This document shows positions 6,428 to 13,208 of a stretch of 22,958 nt of DNA, one piece after another (position 1 is the first letter of the stretch; every line of letters begins with the position of its first letter). Origin of the DNA: DTU036 sp964346475 (GTDB lineage: Bacteria; Bacillota; Clostridia; Peptostreptococcales; Acidaminobacteraceae); the NCBI GenBank assembly GCA_964346475.1, contig CAYFUM010000025.1:1-22958 (forward strand), given 5' to 3'. The position numbers and the translations under genes are program-made. The notes beneath the pieces are model-generated. The model saw only the letters and a list, made by a program, of their open reading frames with translations. It was not told the DNA's origin and made no database searches.

Positions 6428-8063
6428 ATAGGAAGTCTATAAAGGGAAGAACCACATTGCACTCTAGTTCCATTAGGGACTGGGCTATGTTATTACAGTG
6501 GTCCGAAACCCTCTCTAGGTTACTGAGTAGGTCAAGAAAGATAACTCCACTTTGGATAGAGACCTCGGAGCTGTGCATCCTCTGGATGTGGTTTTGCCTA
6601 CTTTCTTCTTCCATGTCATCCATCCTCTCCTCCATCTCTATAACCAGTTTTGCCTTGCTGCCGTTTCCTTCAACCATAGCTTCAATCAGGGTGTCCAGGG
6701 TTAGCATAAGATGGTCAATGATTTTTCTGATCTCTTCAGTGGAGCTATCACCAAAGCTAACATCATCATCAATATAGATATTTGAGAGTTCTCCAATGTT
6801 GTCGGCGTGGTCTCCAATTCTTTCAATATCGCTGACGGTGCTAAAGAGGGTATCTACTATTAGTCTATCCTCGGGGGATAGCTCCTGGCCCGATAGGTTT
6901 TGCAAGTAGGCCATGATTTCATGCTGGTAGGAGTTTATCTTGACCTCCAGCCGGTTACTTTTTTCTATATAGTCCTTGTCCCTATGGCGGTAGGCCAGGA
7001 TGGATAGTTCAAGGCTCTCCCTGGCAAATTTTGCCATGGTGACACTCTCGGCAATGGTGTTTTTAAGGGCTATAGCTGGGGTAGCCAGGAGTCTGGTGTC
7101 AAGTAGGGGAGCTGAACTTAGGTCGTTTTTATCTGGGATAATAAGCTGGGAGATCTTTACTAGGACTGAGGCAGCTGGAAAGAGTATGATTACATTTATT
7201 ATGTTAAAAAGGGAGTGGCTATTTGCCACCTGGCGGGCAACATCTCCTGGATTTAGCATAGCTACTATTCTGGCCAAGGGTTTTCCCAGTAGGAAGACAA
7301 AGAGCAGGGTTCCTATTATGTTAAAAAGTAGGTGGATCAGGGCTATACGCCTAGCATTTATGGAGGAGCCTATACTTGATATAAGGGCTGTGGCACAGGT
7401 GCCTATGTTATCGCCATAGATTATGTAAAGGGCGGCCTCCAGGGGTAAAATTCCTTCACTGCCCAGGGCTATAAGGATGGCTATGGTGGCGGCCGAGGAC
7501 TGCATGAGCATGGTGATAACTATGCCCAGAGAGATACCTAAAAAGGGGTTACTGCCCCAGCGGATTAGGTATTCTTCAAACTTTGGATAGCCCTTTAGAG
7601 GGTTCATGGCTTCCTTTAGAAGGCTCATACCTATAAAGAGAATCCCAAGGCCTATAAGTATCTCGGCTATATTTCTTCTTTTTGTGGTTTTTCCAGTAAT
7701 CTGAATAATAAGGCCCAGGGCTAGGACCACTGGAGCAAACCTTGCTATGTTAAAACTAAGAAGCTGGCCCGTTATCGTGGTTCCAATGTTAGCTCCCATA
7801 ATAACGCCTACGGCCTGGTGGAGGGTCATGATTCCTGAGTTTACAAAGCCCACCACCATGACTGAGGTGGCGGCTGAGGAGTGGATGATTATTGTTATAA
7901 ACATGCCCACTAAAAGGGCTATAATTCTATTTTTAGTAAGAAATTCAACGAAGACCCTGAGTCTTTTGCCAGCGGTCTTTTGCAGGCCAGTTGCCATCAT
8001 CTGTATACCATATAAAAGTAGACTAAGGCCGGTGAGAACACCCAGGCCAATATTTAGCCACAT
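6426..8063 (-). CDS. Na/Pi cotransporter family protein with PhoU-like C-terminal domain
   Basis: The 545-residue protein belongs to the bacterial NptA/YjbB branch of the type II Na/phosphate cotransporters. The membrane part (about residues 1-310) has the two inverted repeats, each with a QSS-type motif: H-S-S-A-A-T at 61-66 and Q-S-S-A-A-T near 187. Each is followed by a G-(A/D)-N-I-G-T segment. From about residue 340 the protein becomes soluble and helical with two PhoU-like repeats (I-E-R-I-G-D-H-A-D-N-I and L-E-R-V-S-D-H-C-N-N-I-A). The SD AAAGGAGG precedes ATG 8063. Family members move phosphate with Na+, some outward; direction here is unknown. It is a single-gene unit. Confidence 0.9.
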   Translation of the reverse strand: MWLNIGLGVLTGLSLLLYGIQMMATGLQKTAGKRLRVFVEFLTKNRIIALLVGMFITIIIHSSAATSVMVVGFVNSGIMTLHQAVGVIMGANIGTTITGQLLSFNIARFAPVVLALGLIIQITGKTTKRRNIAEILIGLGILFIGMSLLKEAMNPLKGYPKFEEYLIRWGSNPFLGISLGIVITMLMQSSAATIAILIALGSEGILPLEAALYIIYGDNIGTCATALISSIGSSINARRIALIHLLFNIIGTLLFVFLLGKPLARIVAMLNPGDVARQVANSHSLFNIINVIILFPAASVLVKISQLIIPDKNDLSSAPLLDTRLLATPAIALKNTIAESVTMAKFARESLELSILAYRHRDKDYIEKSNRLEVKINSYQHEIMAYLQNLSGQELSPEDRLIVDTLFSTVSDIERIGDHADNIGELSNIYIDDDVSFGDSSTEEIRKIIDHLMLTLDTLIEAMVEGNGSKAKLVIEMEERMDDMEEESRQNHIQRMHSSEVSIQSGVIFLDLLSNLERVSDHCNNIAQSLMELECNVVLPFIDFL

Positions 8064-8270
8064 ATAAACCTCCTTTAACCTATGAATAGTTTAACACATT
8101 AGGAGCTAATATGGCTTTTGTCTGGAATTTAAATTAAGTAGTTTATTTAAAGAGACTTCCTGGGTCTAGGAACTGGTAATCGAAATAAATAATTAATAGA
8201 AACCAGTAGGAGCAGGGATTGACAATCTTTTGGCATATTAGGGCCTATGATTAACTGGGGCTCACAAAGA
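8064..8270. other. Intergenic region between divergent transporter genes
   Basis: This AT-rich part of the 326-base divergent region must contain the minus-strand promoter for the Na/Pi cotransporter, but I could not assign boxes convincingly. No ORF with an SD and no riboswitch consensus is seen. GACAATCT occurs at 8221-8228 and again in the symporter leader at 8350-8357, without clear meaning. Confidence 0.4.
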
Positions 8271-8299
8271 TTGACATATGTCCCACGCTATGCTAGCAT
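8271..8299 (+). promoter_or_regulatory. Promoter of the AGCS symporter with a GACATATGTC operator
   Basis: TTGACA (8271-8276), a 17-base spacer and TAGCAT (8294-8299) form the promoter. The -35 box is embedded in the perfect palindrome GACATATGTC (8273-8282), in the context ATTGACATATGTCC. The same 13-base core occurs twice at the promoter of the NifX/MinD/Mrp operon, so this is a probable repressor or co-regulator site. Confidence 0.7.
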
Positions 8300-8304
8300 T
8301 TAGT

Positions 8305-8341
8305 TGACGAATTATTCTTAATTGTCAGGAGATAAAGGAGG
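8305..8341 (+). promoter_or_regulatory. Symporter leader: start-site hairpin and an orphan SD sequence
   Basis: TGACgAATTA-ttct-TAATTGTCA (8305-8327) forms a stem with a single bulge at the expected 5' end of the transcript. It is followed by AAAGGAGG (8334-8341), a strong SD-like sequence with no ATG, GTG or TTG at usable spacing. The true SD (TTAGGAGG) lies just before ATG 8390. A 5' stabilising hairpin or a ribosome standby site are possible roles. Confidence 0.35.
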
Positions 8342-8389
8342 ATAAAAAGACAATCTGCATAGACTTAATTTAATTTTAGGAGGTAAAGA

Positions 8390-9733
8390 ATGGTCGATTG
8401 GTTACTAGATCTGAATGGAATTATCAATAATTTTATCTGGGGTCCAGTCATGCTGGTGCTCCTGGTAGGAACAGGCTTTTATCTTACTATTCGAACAAAC
8501 TTTTTTGCTATTACCAAAATAGGTTATGTGCTTAAAAACACCCTCTTTAAGATGTTTGAAAAGACAGAGGGGGGTGAGGGTGAGATTACACCCTTTCAAG
8601 CGGTAGCTACAGCTCTGGCCGCTACTGTTGGAACCGGTAACATCGCTGGTGTTGCTACAGCTATAGCCAGTGGTGGACCGGGAGCGGTTTTCTGGATGTG
8701 GCTATCAGCCCTGGTGGGTATGACAACCAAGTTTGCCGAGGTTGTCCTAGCTGTTAAATACCGTGAAGTTTCTGAAGATGGCCGCTACCTTGGTGGCCCC
8801 ATGTACTACATTAAAAATGGTATGAATAACAAGCCCCTGGCTGCAATCTTTGCAATCTTTGCGGCTCTTGCAGCCTTTGGTATAGGTAATCTGACCCAGG
8901 CAAACTCCGTTGCAGCTTCCCTGCAGGAGTCCTTTAGTATTCCCCCCATGGTAACAGGAATTGTCCTTATGGCTCTGACTGGCCTTGTTATTCTAGGTGG
9001 AATCAAGAGAATTGCCCAGGTAACTGAAAAACTGGTTCCCTTTATGGCAGTTATCTACATCCTCGGTGGTGTCTTTATTATGATTATGAATGCTAAGGCT
9101 CTACCTGCAGCCTTTGGTCTAATTTTCTCAGGCGCCTTTACAACCCAGGCGGCTGTTGGTGGTTTTGCCGGTGCAGCAATGAAAAAGGCAATTCAAATGG
9201 GTATGGCCCGTGGGGTCTTCTCCAATGAGGCTGGCCTTGGTTCTGCTCCTATAGCCCACGCTGCTGCAACTACTGATAATCCAGTGCGTCAGGGACTCTG
9301 GGGTGTTTTTGAAGTTTTTGTTGACACCATTATAATCTGTACAATTACTGCTCTTACAATTATCGCCTCAGGAGTTTGGAACAATGGAAGCTCCGGTGCT
9401 GCCCTTACTACCCAGGCCTTTGACAGCACAATTCCTGGTGGTGGCTATATAGTAAGTATTGGCGTTATGCTCTTTGCCTTCTCCACTCTAATAGGCTGGT
9501 CCTACTATGGTGAGAGGTCAGCGGAGTATCTCTTTGGTCCTAAGGCAATTACTCCCTACAGGATTATCTTTATCCCCTTCATCTATATAGGTGCTGTCGG
9601 TGGACTTGAGGTTATCTGGGACATTGCTGATACACTAAATGGCCTCATGGCTATTCCTAACCTTATTGGTATAGTAGCTCTCAGTGGCACAGTAATTGCC
9701 ATGCAAAAGGAGTTCTTCCAAAATGAACTTTAA
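8390..9733 (+). CDS. Alanine/glycine:cation symporter (AGCS) family protein
   Basis: The 447-residue membrane protein is an AGCS transporter (DagA/AlsT/GlyP type), importing alanine, glycine or glutamine with Na+ or H+. The family signature is clear near residues 80-115: A-A-T-V-G-T-G-N-I-A-G-V-A-T-A, then G-G-P-G-A-V-F-W-M-W and T-K-F-A-E-V. Further family segments are G-G-P-M-Y-Y-I, F-S-N-E-A-G-L-G-S-A-P-I-A-H-A-A, and W-S-Y-Y-G-E-R near the C-terminus. Length is typical. TTAGGAGG precedes the ATG, and the gene is monocistronic with a strong terminator. Na+ coupling would use the gradient made by the Nqr-type pump in the same window. The substrate is inferred from the family only. Confidence 0.93.
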   Translation: MVDWLLDLNGIINNFIWGPVMLVLLVGTGFYLTIRTNFFAITKIGYVLKNTLFKMFEKTEGGEGEITPFQAVATALAATVGTGNIAGVATAIASGGPGAVFWMWLSALVGMTTKFAEVVLAVKYREVSEDGRYLGGPMYYIKNGMNNKPLAAIFAIFAALAAFGIGNLTQANSVAASLQESFSIPPMVTGIVLMALTGLVILGGIKRIAQVTEKLVPFMAVIYILGGVFIMIMNAKALPAAFGLIFSGAFTTQAAVGGFAGAAMKKAIQMGMARGVFSNEAGLGSAPIAHAAATTDNPVRQGLWGVFEVFVDTIIICTITALTIIASGVWNNGSSGAALTTQAFDSTIPGGGYIVSIGVMLFAFSTLIGWSYYGERSAEYLFGPKAITPYRIIFIPFIYIGAVGGLEVIWDIADTLNGLMAIPNLIGIVALSGTVIAMQKEFFQNEL

Positions 9734-9757
9734 AAGGGCTAGGTAAATAGAAAATTG

Positions 9758-9785
9758 GCCCCCTCTTAGTTGAGGGGGCTTTTTT
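9758..9785 (+). terminator. Terminator after the AGCS symporter
   Basis: GCCCCCTC (9758-9765) and GAGGGGGC (9772-9779) pair across a 6-base loop and are followed by TTTTTT. Confidence 0.92.
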
Positions 9786-9840
9786 ATACTTTTAGTGGTG
9801 GAAAGTCCCCCTTTGTTGTAAAATAGACTTGGAGGTTACT

Positions 9841-10905
9841 ATGAGAAAAAATTATAAATGGCTAGTTCTTTTACTGCTTACCCTGCTTCTTCTTCCAGGA
9901 TGTAAAAAGAAAGTAGAAGAGCCAGTGGCAGAAGTTCCTGTAGTGGAAGAGCCAGTAGCTGAGGAGCCAGAGGTCGAGCCTGAGCCTGTGGTGGAAGAAG
10001 AGGAGGAGAAAATTAGGTCTCTTCTTAGTGGAGTTGAGACCACCGAGGAGCTAAGGGATCTTCCTATAGTGGGAATTATGCTGGATAACCACCCTAACGC
10101 CCGCTGGCAGGCTGGCCTCAGGGAGGCTGAAGTGGTCTATGAGATCAGGGTAGAGGGTAACTTTACTAGATATCTAGCTATGTACCAGGTGACAGACCCC
10201 AAGGTCATTGGCCCCATCAGGTCTGCCAGGACCCCCTTTGTAAATAGGATCCTGGAGTATGGTGCCTACTATATCCACTATGGTGGTAGCCCAGCTGGCC
10301 TTCAGGATGTAAGAGACTTTGGTGTTAGTAGTGTGGATGGCATGGCCGTGGGAGAACCGGTCTATTACAGAAATAACAGTGTAGGTAAGGAGGCGCCCCA
10401 TAACGCCTATTCTTCCATGGAGGAGATCAGGGCCTATGGTAAGGAGAGGGGCTTTCCTGAAAAAACCGACTTTGAGGGCTTTGACTTTTATGATGAGCCA
10501 AGTCTACCAGGGGAGGAGGAGGCCAAGGCCTTTACTCTGAACATAATGCCGGGAAATACCACTGCCTATAAGTACCTAGAGGAGGAGGGCTTCTACCATC
10601 GCTACAAGGATGGCGAGCTCCACATAGATGAAAATGACGAAAAACCCCTGGAAGTCACCAACATAATTATCCAGTATGCCAATGGAATTATTGTGGATGA
10701 CAGGGGCAGGGTCAACCTGGAGGATGTGGGAGAAGGCCAAGGCCTGCTCTTTAGCCAGGGTAGATATGCACGGATTAGCTGGCAGAAAGAGGATAGGACT
10801 TCTCCTACCTTGTTCTTTGATAGTCAGGGTCAGCCTCTCAAGCTAAATGTTGGCCAGAGCTTTATCCAGGTTGTGGATGAGGATATAGTTATAGAGATCG
10901 ACTAG
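9841..10905 (+). CDS. DUF3048 (YerB-like) lipoprotein
   Basis: The 354-residue product starts with a lipoprotein signal: RKNYKW, a run of leucines, then the lipobox L-P-G-C with Cys21 as the lipidation site. Next is a linker of about 35 residues made almost only of V, E, P and A (repeats of VEEPVAE), which would hold the domain away from the membrane. The rest matches DUF3048/YerB: V-G-I-M-L-D-N-H-P-N-A-R, E-A-E-V-V-Y-E, R-Y-L-A-M-Y, G-P-I-R-S-A-R, and a C-terminal half with the W-x-K-E-D-R-x-S-P-T segment. ATG 9841 is chosen over an in-frame TTG at 9829 because GGAGGT (9831-9836) is correctly placed for the ATG. Function of the family is not established. Confidence 0.87.
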   Translation: MRKNYKWLVLLLLTLLLLPGCKKKVEEPVAEVPVVEEPVAEEPEVEPEPVVEEEEEKIRSLLSGVETTEELRDLPIVGIMLDNHPNARWQAGLREAEVVYEIRVEGNFTRYLAMYQVTDPKVIGPIRSARTPFVNRILEYGAYYIHYGGSPAGLQDVRDFGVSSVDGMAVGEPVYYRNNSVGKEAPHNAYSSMEEIRAYGKERGFPEKTDFEGFDFYDEPSLPGEEEAKAFTLNIMPGNTTAYKYLEEEGFYHRYKDGELHIDENDEKPLEVTNIIIQYANGIIVDDRGRVNLEDVGEGQGLLFSQGRYARISWQKEDRTSPTLFFDSQGQPLKLNVGQSFIQVVDEDIVIEID

Positions 10906-10910
10906 GATTA

Positions 10911-10960
10911 TTGACATATGTCCGAAAGAGGGTATAATTAGGTTGAAAGGGACATATGTC
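10911..10960 (+). promoter_or_regulatory. Promoter of the NifX/MinD/Mrp operon flanked by two GACATATGTC operators
   Basis: TTGACA (10911-10916), a 16-base spacer and TATAAT (10933-10938) form a consensus promoter. The perfect 10-bp palindrome GACATATGTC lies over the -35 (10913-10922) and again just past the start point (10951-10960), 38 bases centre to centre. Read in the appropriate orientation both copies share the core TTGACATATGTCC, as does the copy at 8271. Two sites bracketing a promoter suggest a repressor, possibly binding cooperatively. The regulator is not identified; the operon's own DUF134 protein is a candidate. Confidence 0.8.
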
Positions 10961-10978
10961 AAAAACTAGGAGGTTTTT

Positions 10979-11220
10979 ATGCCAAGAAGAGATGGAAGAG
11001 GACCCTGGGGCCNNNNNNNNNNNNNNNNNNNNNNNNNNNNNNNNNNNNNNNNNNNNNNNNNNNNNNNNNNNNNNNNNNNNNNNNNNNNNNNNNNNNNNNN
11101 NNNNNNNNNNNNTGGGGCCCTTGGGATGATGAGGCCAGTGACAGAGGCTGGCTAGAAGACCAAAGGGACTTTCTTAAAAGACGACTAGCTGCCATAGAGG
11201 AGTATTTGCAAGAAGAATAG
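10979..11220 (+). CDS. DUF5320-type small protein, interrupted by an assembly gap
   Basis: The start ATG (10979) follows CTAGGAGG and encodes MPRRDGRGPWGP before the run of N. After the gap the reading GPWDDEASDRGWLEDQRDFLKRRL...IEEYLQEE leads to a stop at 11218-11220. A Gly/Pro-rich, M-P-R-x-D-G-x-G-P start and a charged C-terminal helix beginning like 'LE-Q---L---L--IE--L' are the pattern of DUF5320 proteins, which commonly accompany NifX/Mrp/DUF134 clusters. The two halves are out of frame only because the gap length is arbitrary. First gene of the operon; function unknown. Confidence 0.7.
11013..11112. other. Assembly gap of exactly 100 N
   Basis: Exactly 100 N were inserted, the usual convention for a gap of unknown size, so lengths and frame across it are not meaningful. 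Both edges carry the same motif (CTGGGGCC on the left, TGGGGCCC on the right), which suggests the missing part is a GC-rich repeat encoding Gly-Pro-Trp units. Confidence 0.95.
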
Positions 11221-11224
11221 AAGA

Positions 11225-11251
11225 GGGATAACCGGATTTTCCGGTTATCCC
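11225..11251 (+). terminator. Perfect 11-bp hairpin between DUF5320 and DUF134, possible partial terminator
   Basis: GGGATAACCGG (11225-11235) and CCGGTTATCCC (11241-11251) pair perfectly across ATTTT, followed by TGTTT only. The stem is strong but the U-tract is poor. It may act as a leaky terminator that makes the small DUF5320 mRNA more abundant than the rest, or as an mRNA processing or stability element. Confidence 0.5.
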
Positions 11252-11271
11252 TGTTTAGAAAAGAGGAAGGA

Positions 11272-11631
11272 ATGTCTAGACCAGTAAAGGGGCGCAGTGT
11301 TTGTACCCTGCCCAGGGTTAATCGCTTTGGCCCTTTAGGACCCCATGAGATCCAGGGCAGAGTGATTTTGAGTGTGGATGAATATGAAACTCTCAGGCTT
11401 ATTGATTATGAGGGGCTTATCCAGGAGGAGTGCGCAAGGCAGATGGGAGTCTCTAGGACCACCGTCCAGGGTATTTATACCAGAGCAAGAAAAAAACTTG
11501 CTGAGGCCCTGGTCCATGGTAGAGCCCTGATAATCGAAGGTGGCCAGTATGAGCTCTGTGATGGGGTAAGGGGTTGCGGCAGGGGCTGTATGAGGCGCCG
11601 CCGCCAGGGTCATGGTAAGACTTGGGAATAG
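11272..11631 (+). CDS. DUF134/UPF0251 family putative DNA-binding protein
   Basis: The 119-residue protein matches the UPF0251/DUF134 family. The N-terminus R-P-x-K-x-R-x-V is followed by the V-I-L-S-V-D-E-Y-E-T-L-R-L-I-D-Y segment. A sigma-70-region-4-like helix-turn-helix follows at about residues 50-75 (E-E-C-A-R-Q-M-G-V-S-R-T-T-V-Q), then a recognition-flanking helix A-R-K-K-L-A-E-A-L and the G-R-A-L-I-I-E-G-G motif. The C-terminus is cysteine-rich (ELCDGVRGCGRGC), suggesting metal or Fe-S sensing. The SD AGAGGAAGG precedes the ATG. It is the only recognisable DNA-binding protein in the operon and so the natural candidate for binding GACATATGTC; this is inference. Confidence 0.88.
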   Translation: MSRPVKGRSVCTLPRVNRFGPLGPHEIQGRVILSVDEYETLRLIDYEGLIQEECARQMGVSRTTVQGIYTRARKKLAEALVHGRALIIEGGQYELCDGVRGCGRGCMRRRRQGHGKTWE

Positions 11632-11632
11632 T

Positions 11633-11998
11633 ATGTATTCACAAAAGGTAATAGAACATTTTATGAGTCCTAGAAATGCCAGGAGTATGCCCGATGCCCA
11701 TGCCAAGGGCGAATATGGGGACCCCTCCTGTGGGGACTCTATAACCATGTATATAAAGGTAGAGGATGGAAGGATAAGTGACATCAGCTACCTGGTTTTT
11801 GGATGCAGTGCATCCATAGCCTCGGCCAGTATGACCACGGTCCTGGCAGAGGGAAAGACCCTGGAGGAGGCCCTGGACATCAGCGATGATGATATAGCCT
11901 CAGCCCTAGGGGGCCTTCCCCCGGAAAAATATCACTGCTCCAATCTTGGGGCCAGTGCCCTACATAGGGCAGTTAAGAACTATCTTGGAAAGGAGTAG
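11633..11998 (+). CDS. IscU/NifU-N-like iron-sulfur cluster scaffold protein
   Basis: The 121-residue protein has the NifU N-terminal/IscU fold features: the start M-Y-S-x-K-V-I-E-H-F-x-x-P-R-N and the three cluster-binding cysteines in G-D-P-S-C-G-D, F-G-C-S-A-S-I-A-S-A-S and K-Y-H-C-S-N-L-G. These are the residues on which a transient [2Fe-2S] or [4Fe-4S] cluster is built in cytosolic Fe-S assembly. The start at 11633 is chosen over an in-frame ATG at 11612 because it matches the family's N-terminus and lies one base after the DUF134 stop, as expected for coupled translation. No cysteine desulfurase gene is next to it, so its sulfur donor is encoded elsewhere. Confidence 0.92.
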   Translation: MYSQKVIEHFMSPRNARSMPDAHAKGEYGDPSCGDSITMYIKVEDGRISDISYLVFGCSASIASASMTTVLAEGKTLEEALDISDDDIASALGGLPPEKYHCSNLGASALHRAVKNYLGKE

Positions 11999-12001
11999 AG
12001 G

Positions 12002-12361
12002 ATGAAAATTGCACTTCCAAGCAGTGGTGATAAACTATCCAGTACTATTAATCCCTCCTATGGCAGGGCCCCCTATTATTACGTCTATGATAGGGATAAA
12101 AAAGAGGGAAGCTTTCTTCCTAACGGAGCAGCCGGAGGAGCCGGTGGTGTGGGAGTAAAGGCAGCCCAGGTCCTGGTGGATGCTGGGGTTTCTGTCCTTA
12201 TAACCCCCCGCCTTGGTGATAACGCAGCCCAGGTCCTCTATGGGGCTGGTATAGAGCTTTATTTAAGCCAGGGGACAGGTCTTGAGGAAAATATTGAGAG
12301 CTATCTAGAGGGCAGGCTGGAAAAGCTTACAGAAATCCATGAAGGCCACCACGGACACTGA
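12002..12361 (+). CDS. NifX/NifB-C-like (dinitrogenase iron-molybdenum cofactor domain) protein, first copy
   Basis: This 119-residue single-domain protein belongs to the family that binds or carries metal-sulfur clusters (NifX, NifY, the NifB C-terminus and the orange protein ORP). Visible features are the first strand M-K-I-A-L-P-S, the F/Y-G-R-A-P-Y-Y-Y-V-Y-D segment, the glycine-rich G-A-A-G-G-A-G-G-V-G-V-K-A-A loop, and V-L-I-T-P-R-L-G-D-N-A. A histidine-rich tail (HEGHHGH) could bind metal. It starts 3 bases after the NifU-like gene with GGAAAGGAG upstream. No nitrogenase structural genes are present, so a role in nitrogen fixation is not supported. Confidence 0.9.
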   Translation: MKIALPSSGDKLSSTINPSYGRAPYYYVYDRDKKEGSFLPNGAAGGAGGVGVKAAQVLVDAGVSVLITPRLGDNAAQVLYGAGIELYLSQGTGLEENIESYLEGRLEKLTEIHEGHHGH

Positions 12362-12362
12362 G

Positions 12363-13208
12363 ATGAAAATAGCTGTTCTAAGTGGCAAGGGTGGTACAGG
12401 AAAGACCCTGATATCGGTAAACCTAGCTGCAGCTGCTGCTAGGGCCATCTACCTTGACTGCGACGTGGAGGAGCCCAATGGCCACCTCTTTTTAAAGCCA
12501 GAAAATATCCATAAGAAGGAGGTCAGGGTCCTGGTGCCCAGGGTAGATAAGGATCTTTGCGATGGCTGCAAAAAATGTGTGGACTTTTGCGCCTTTAACG
12601 CCCTAGCCCATACGGGTAAAGGGCTGATGATCTTTGATAGTATCTGCCACTCCTGTGGTGGTTGTAGCCTGGTTTGCCCCAGGGGAGCCCTCAGTGAGGT
12701 GGAGAGGCCAGTAGGCCAGGTGGAGGTGGGGAGGTCCCGGGACCTGCTTATTTATACGGGGATTTTAAATCCCGGTGAGGTCCACTCAACCACTATTATT
12801 GAAAGCCTTCTTAGGGAGGTTCAGGGCAGTGAAGAACTGGTTATTATAGACGCTGCTCCAGGATCTGCCTGTAATGCCATGGAGAGCATAAAGGATGCTG
12901 ACTACGTAATCCTGGTGGCGGAGCCCTCGATTTTTGGAAGGCATAATCTTGCCATGGTCCATGAGTTGGTGGAGGTATTTAATAAGCCTCTAGGTGTTGT
13001 GCTCAACAAGCTTAGAACTGGTCCCAATCCCTCTGAGGACTACTGTAAGGAAAAGGGGCTTAGGATCCTAGGCCGTCTGGACTTTGATTATGAGCTGGGC
13101 CACCTGTCCTCGGCAGGCAGGGTGGCCGCCAGGGAGTCGGAGAGCTATAGGCAGATTTTTGGTGAACTTTTAGAGGAGGTAGTCCGTGAAGCAGCTAGTC
13201 ATCCTTAG
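12363..13208 (+). CDS. MinD/ParA-family ATPase with inserted two-cluster ferredoxin domain, first copy
   Basis: The 281-residue protein starts M-K-I-A-V-L-S-G-K-G-G-T-G-K-T, the deviant Walker A of the SIMIBI/MinD class. After the D-C-D-V-E-E-P-N-G-H switch I segment it carries an inserted 2x[4Fe-4S] ferredoxin domain (about residues 60-105): C-D-G-C-K-K-C-V-D-F-C, then C-H-S-C-G-G-C-S-L-V-C-P. I-I-D-A-A-P-G-S is the Walker B/switch II region. This architecture occurs in pairs near NifX/Mrp genes, including the Desulfovibrio ORP locus. Start 12363 is chosen over an in-frame ATG at 12339 because it places Walker A at the normal N-terminus and follows the previous stop by one base. Client protein unknown. 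Confidence 0.9.
   Translation: MKIAVLSGKGGTGKTLISVNLAAAAARAIYLDCDVEEPNGHLFLKPENIHKKEVRVLVPRVDKDLCDGCKKCVDFCAFNALAHTGKGLMIFDSICHSCGGCSLVCPRGALSEVERPVGQVEVGRSRDLLIYTGILNPGEVHSTTIIESLLREVQGSEELVIIDAAPGSACNAMESIKDADYVILVAEPSIFGRHNLAMVHELVEVFNKPLGVVLNKLRTGPNPSEDYCKEKGLRILGRLDFDYELGHLSSAGRVAARESESYRQIFGELLEEVVREAASHP

Noticed and set aside
8248..8303. Short ORF of 18 codons overlapping the symporter promoter
   Set aside because: It has no SD and covers the promoter boxes, so it is not transcribed as a unit.
10977..11195. Minus-strand ORF across the N run
   Set aside because: It only stays open because of the unknown bases and has no SD; it is antisense to the DUF5320 gene.
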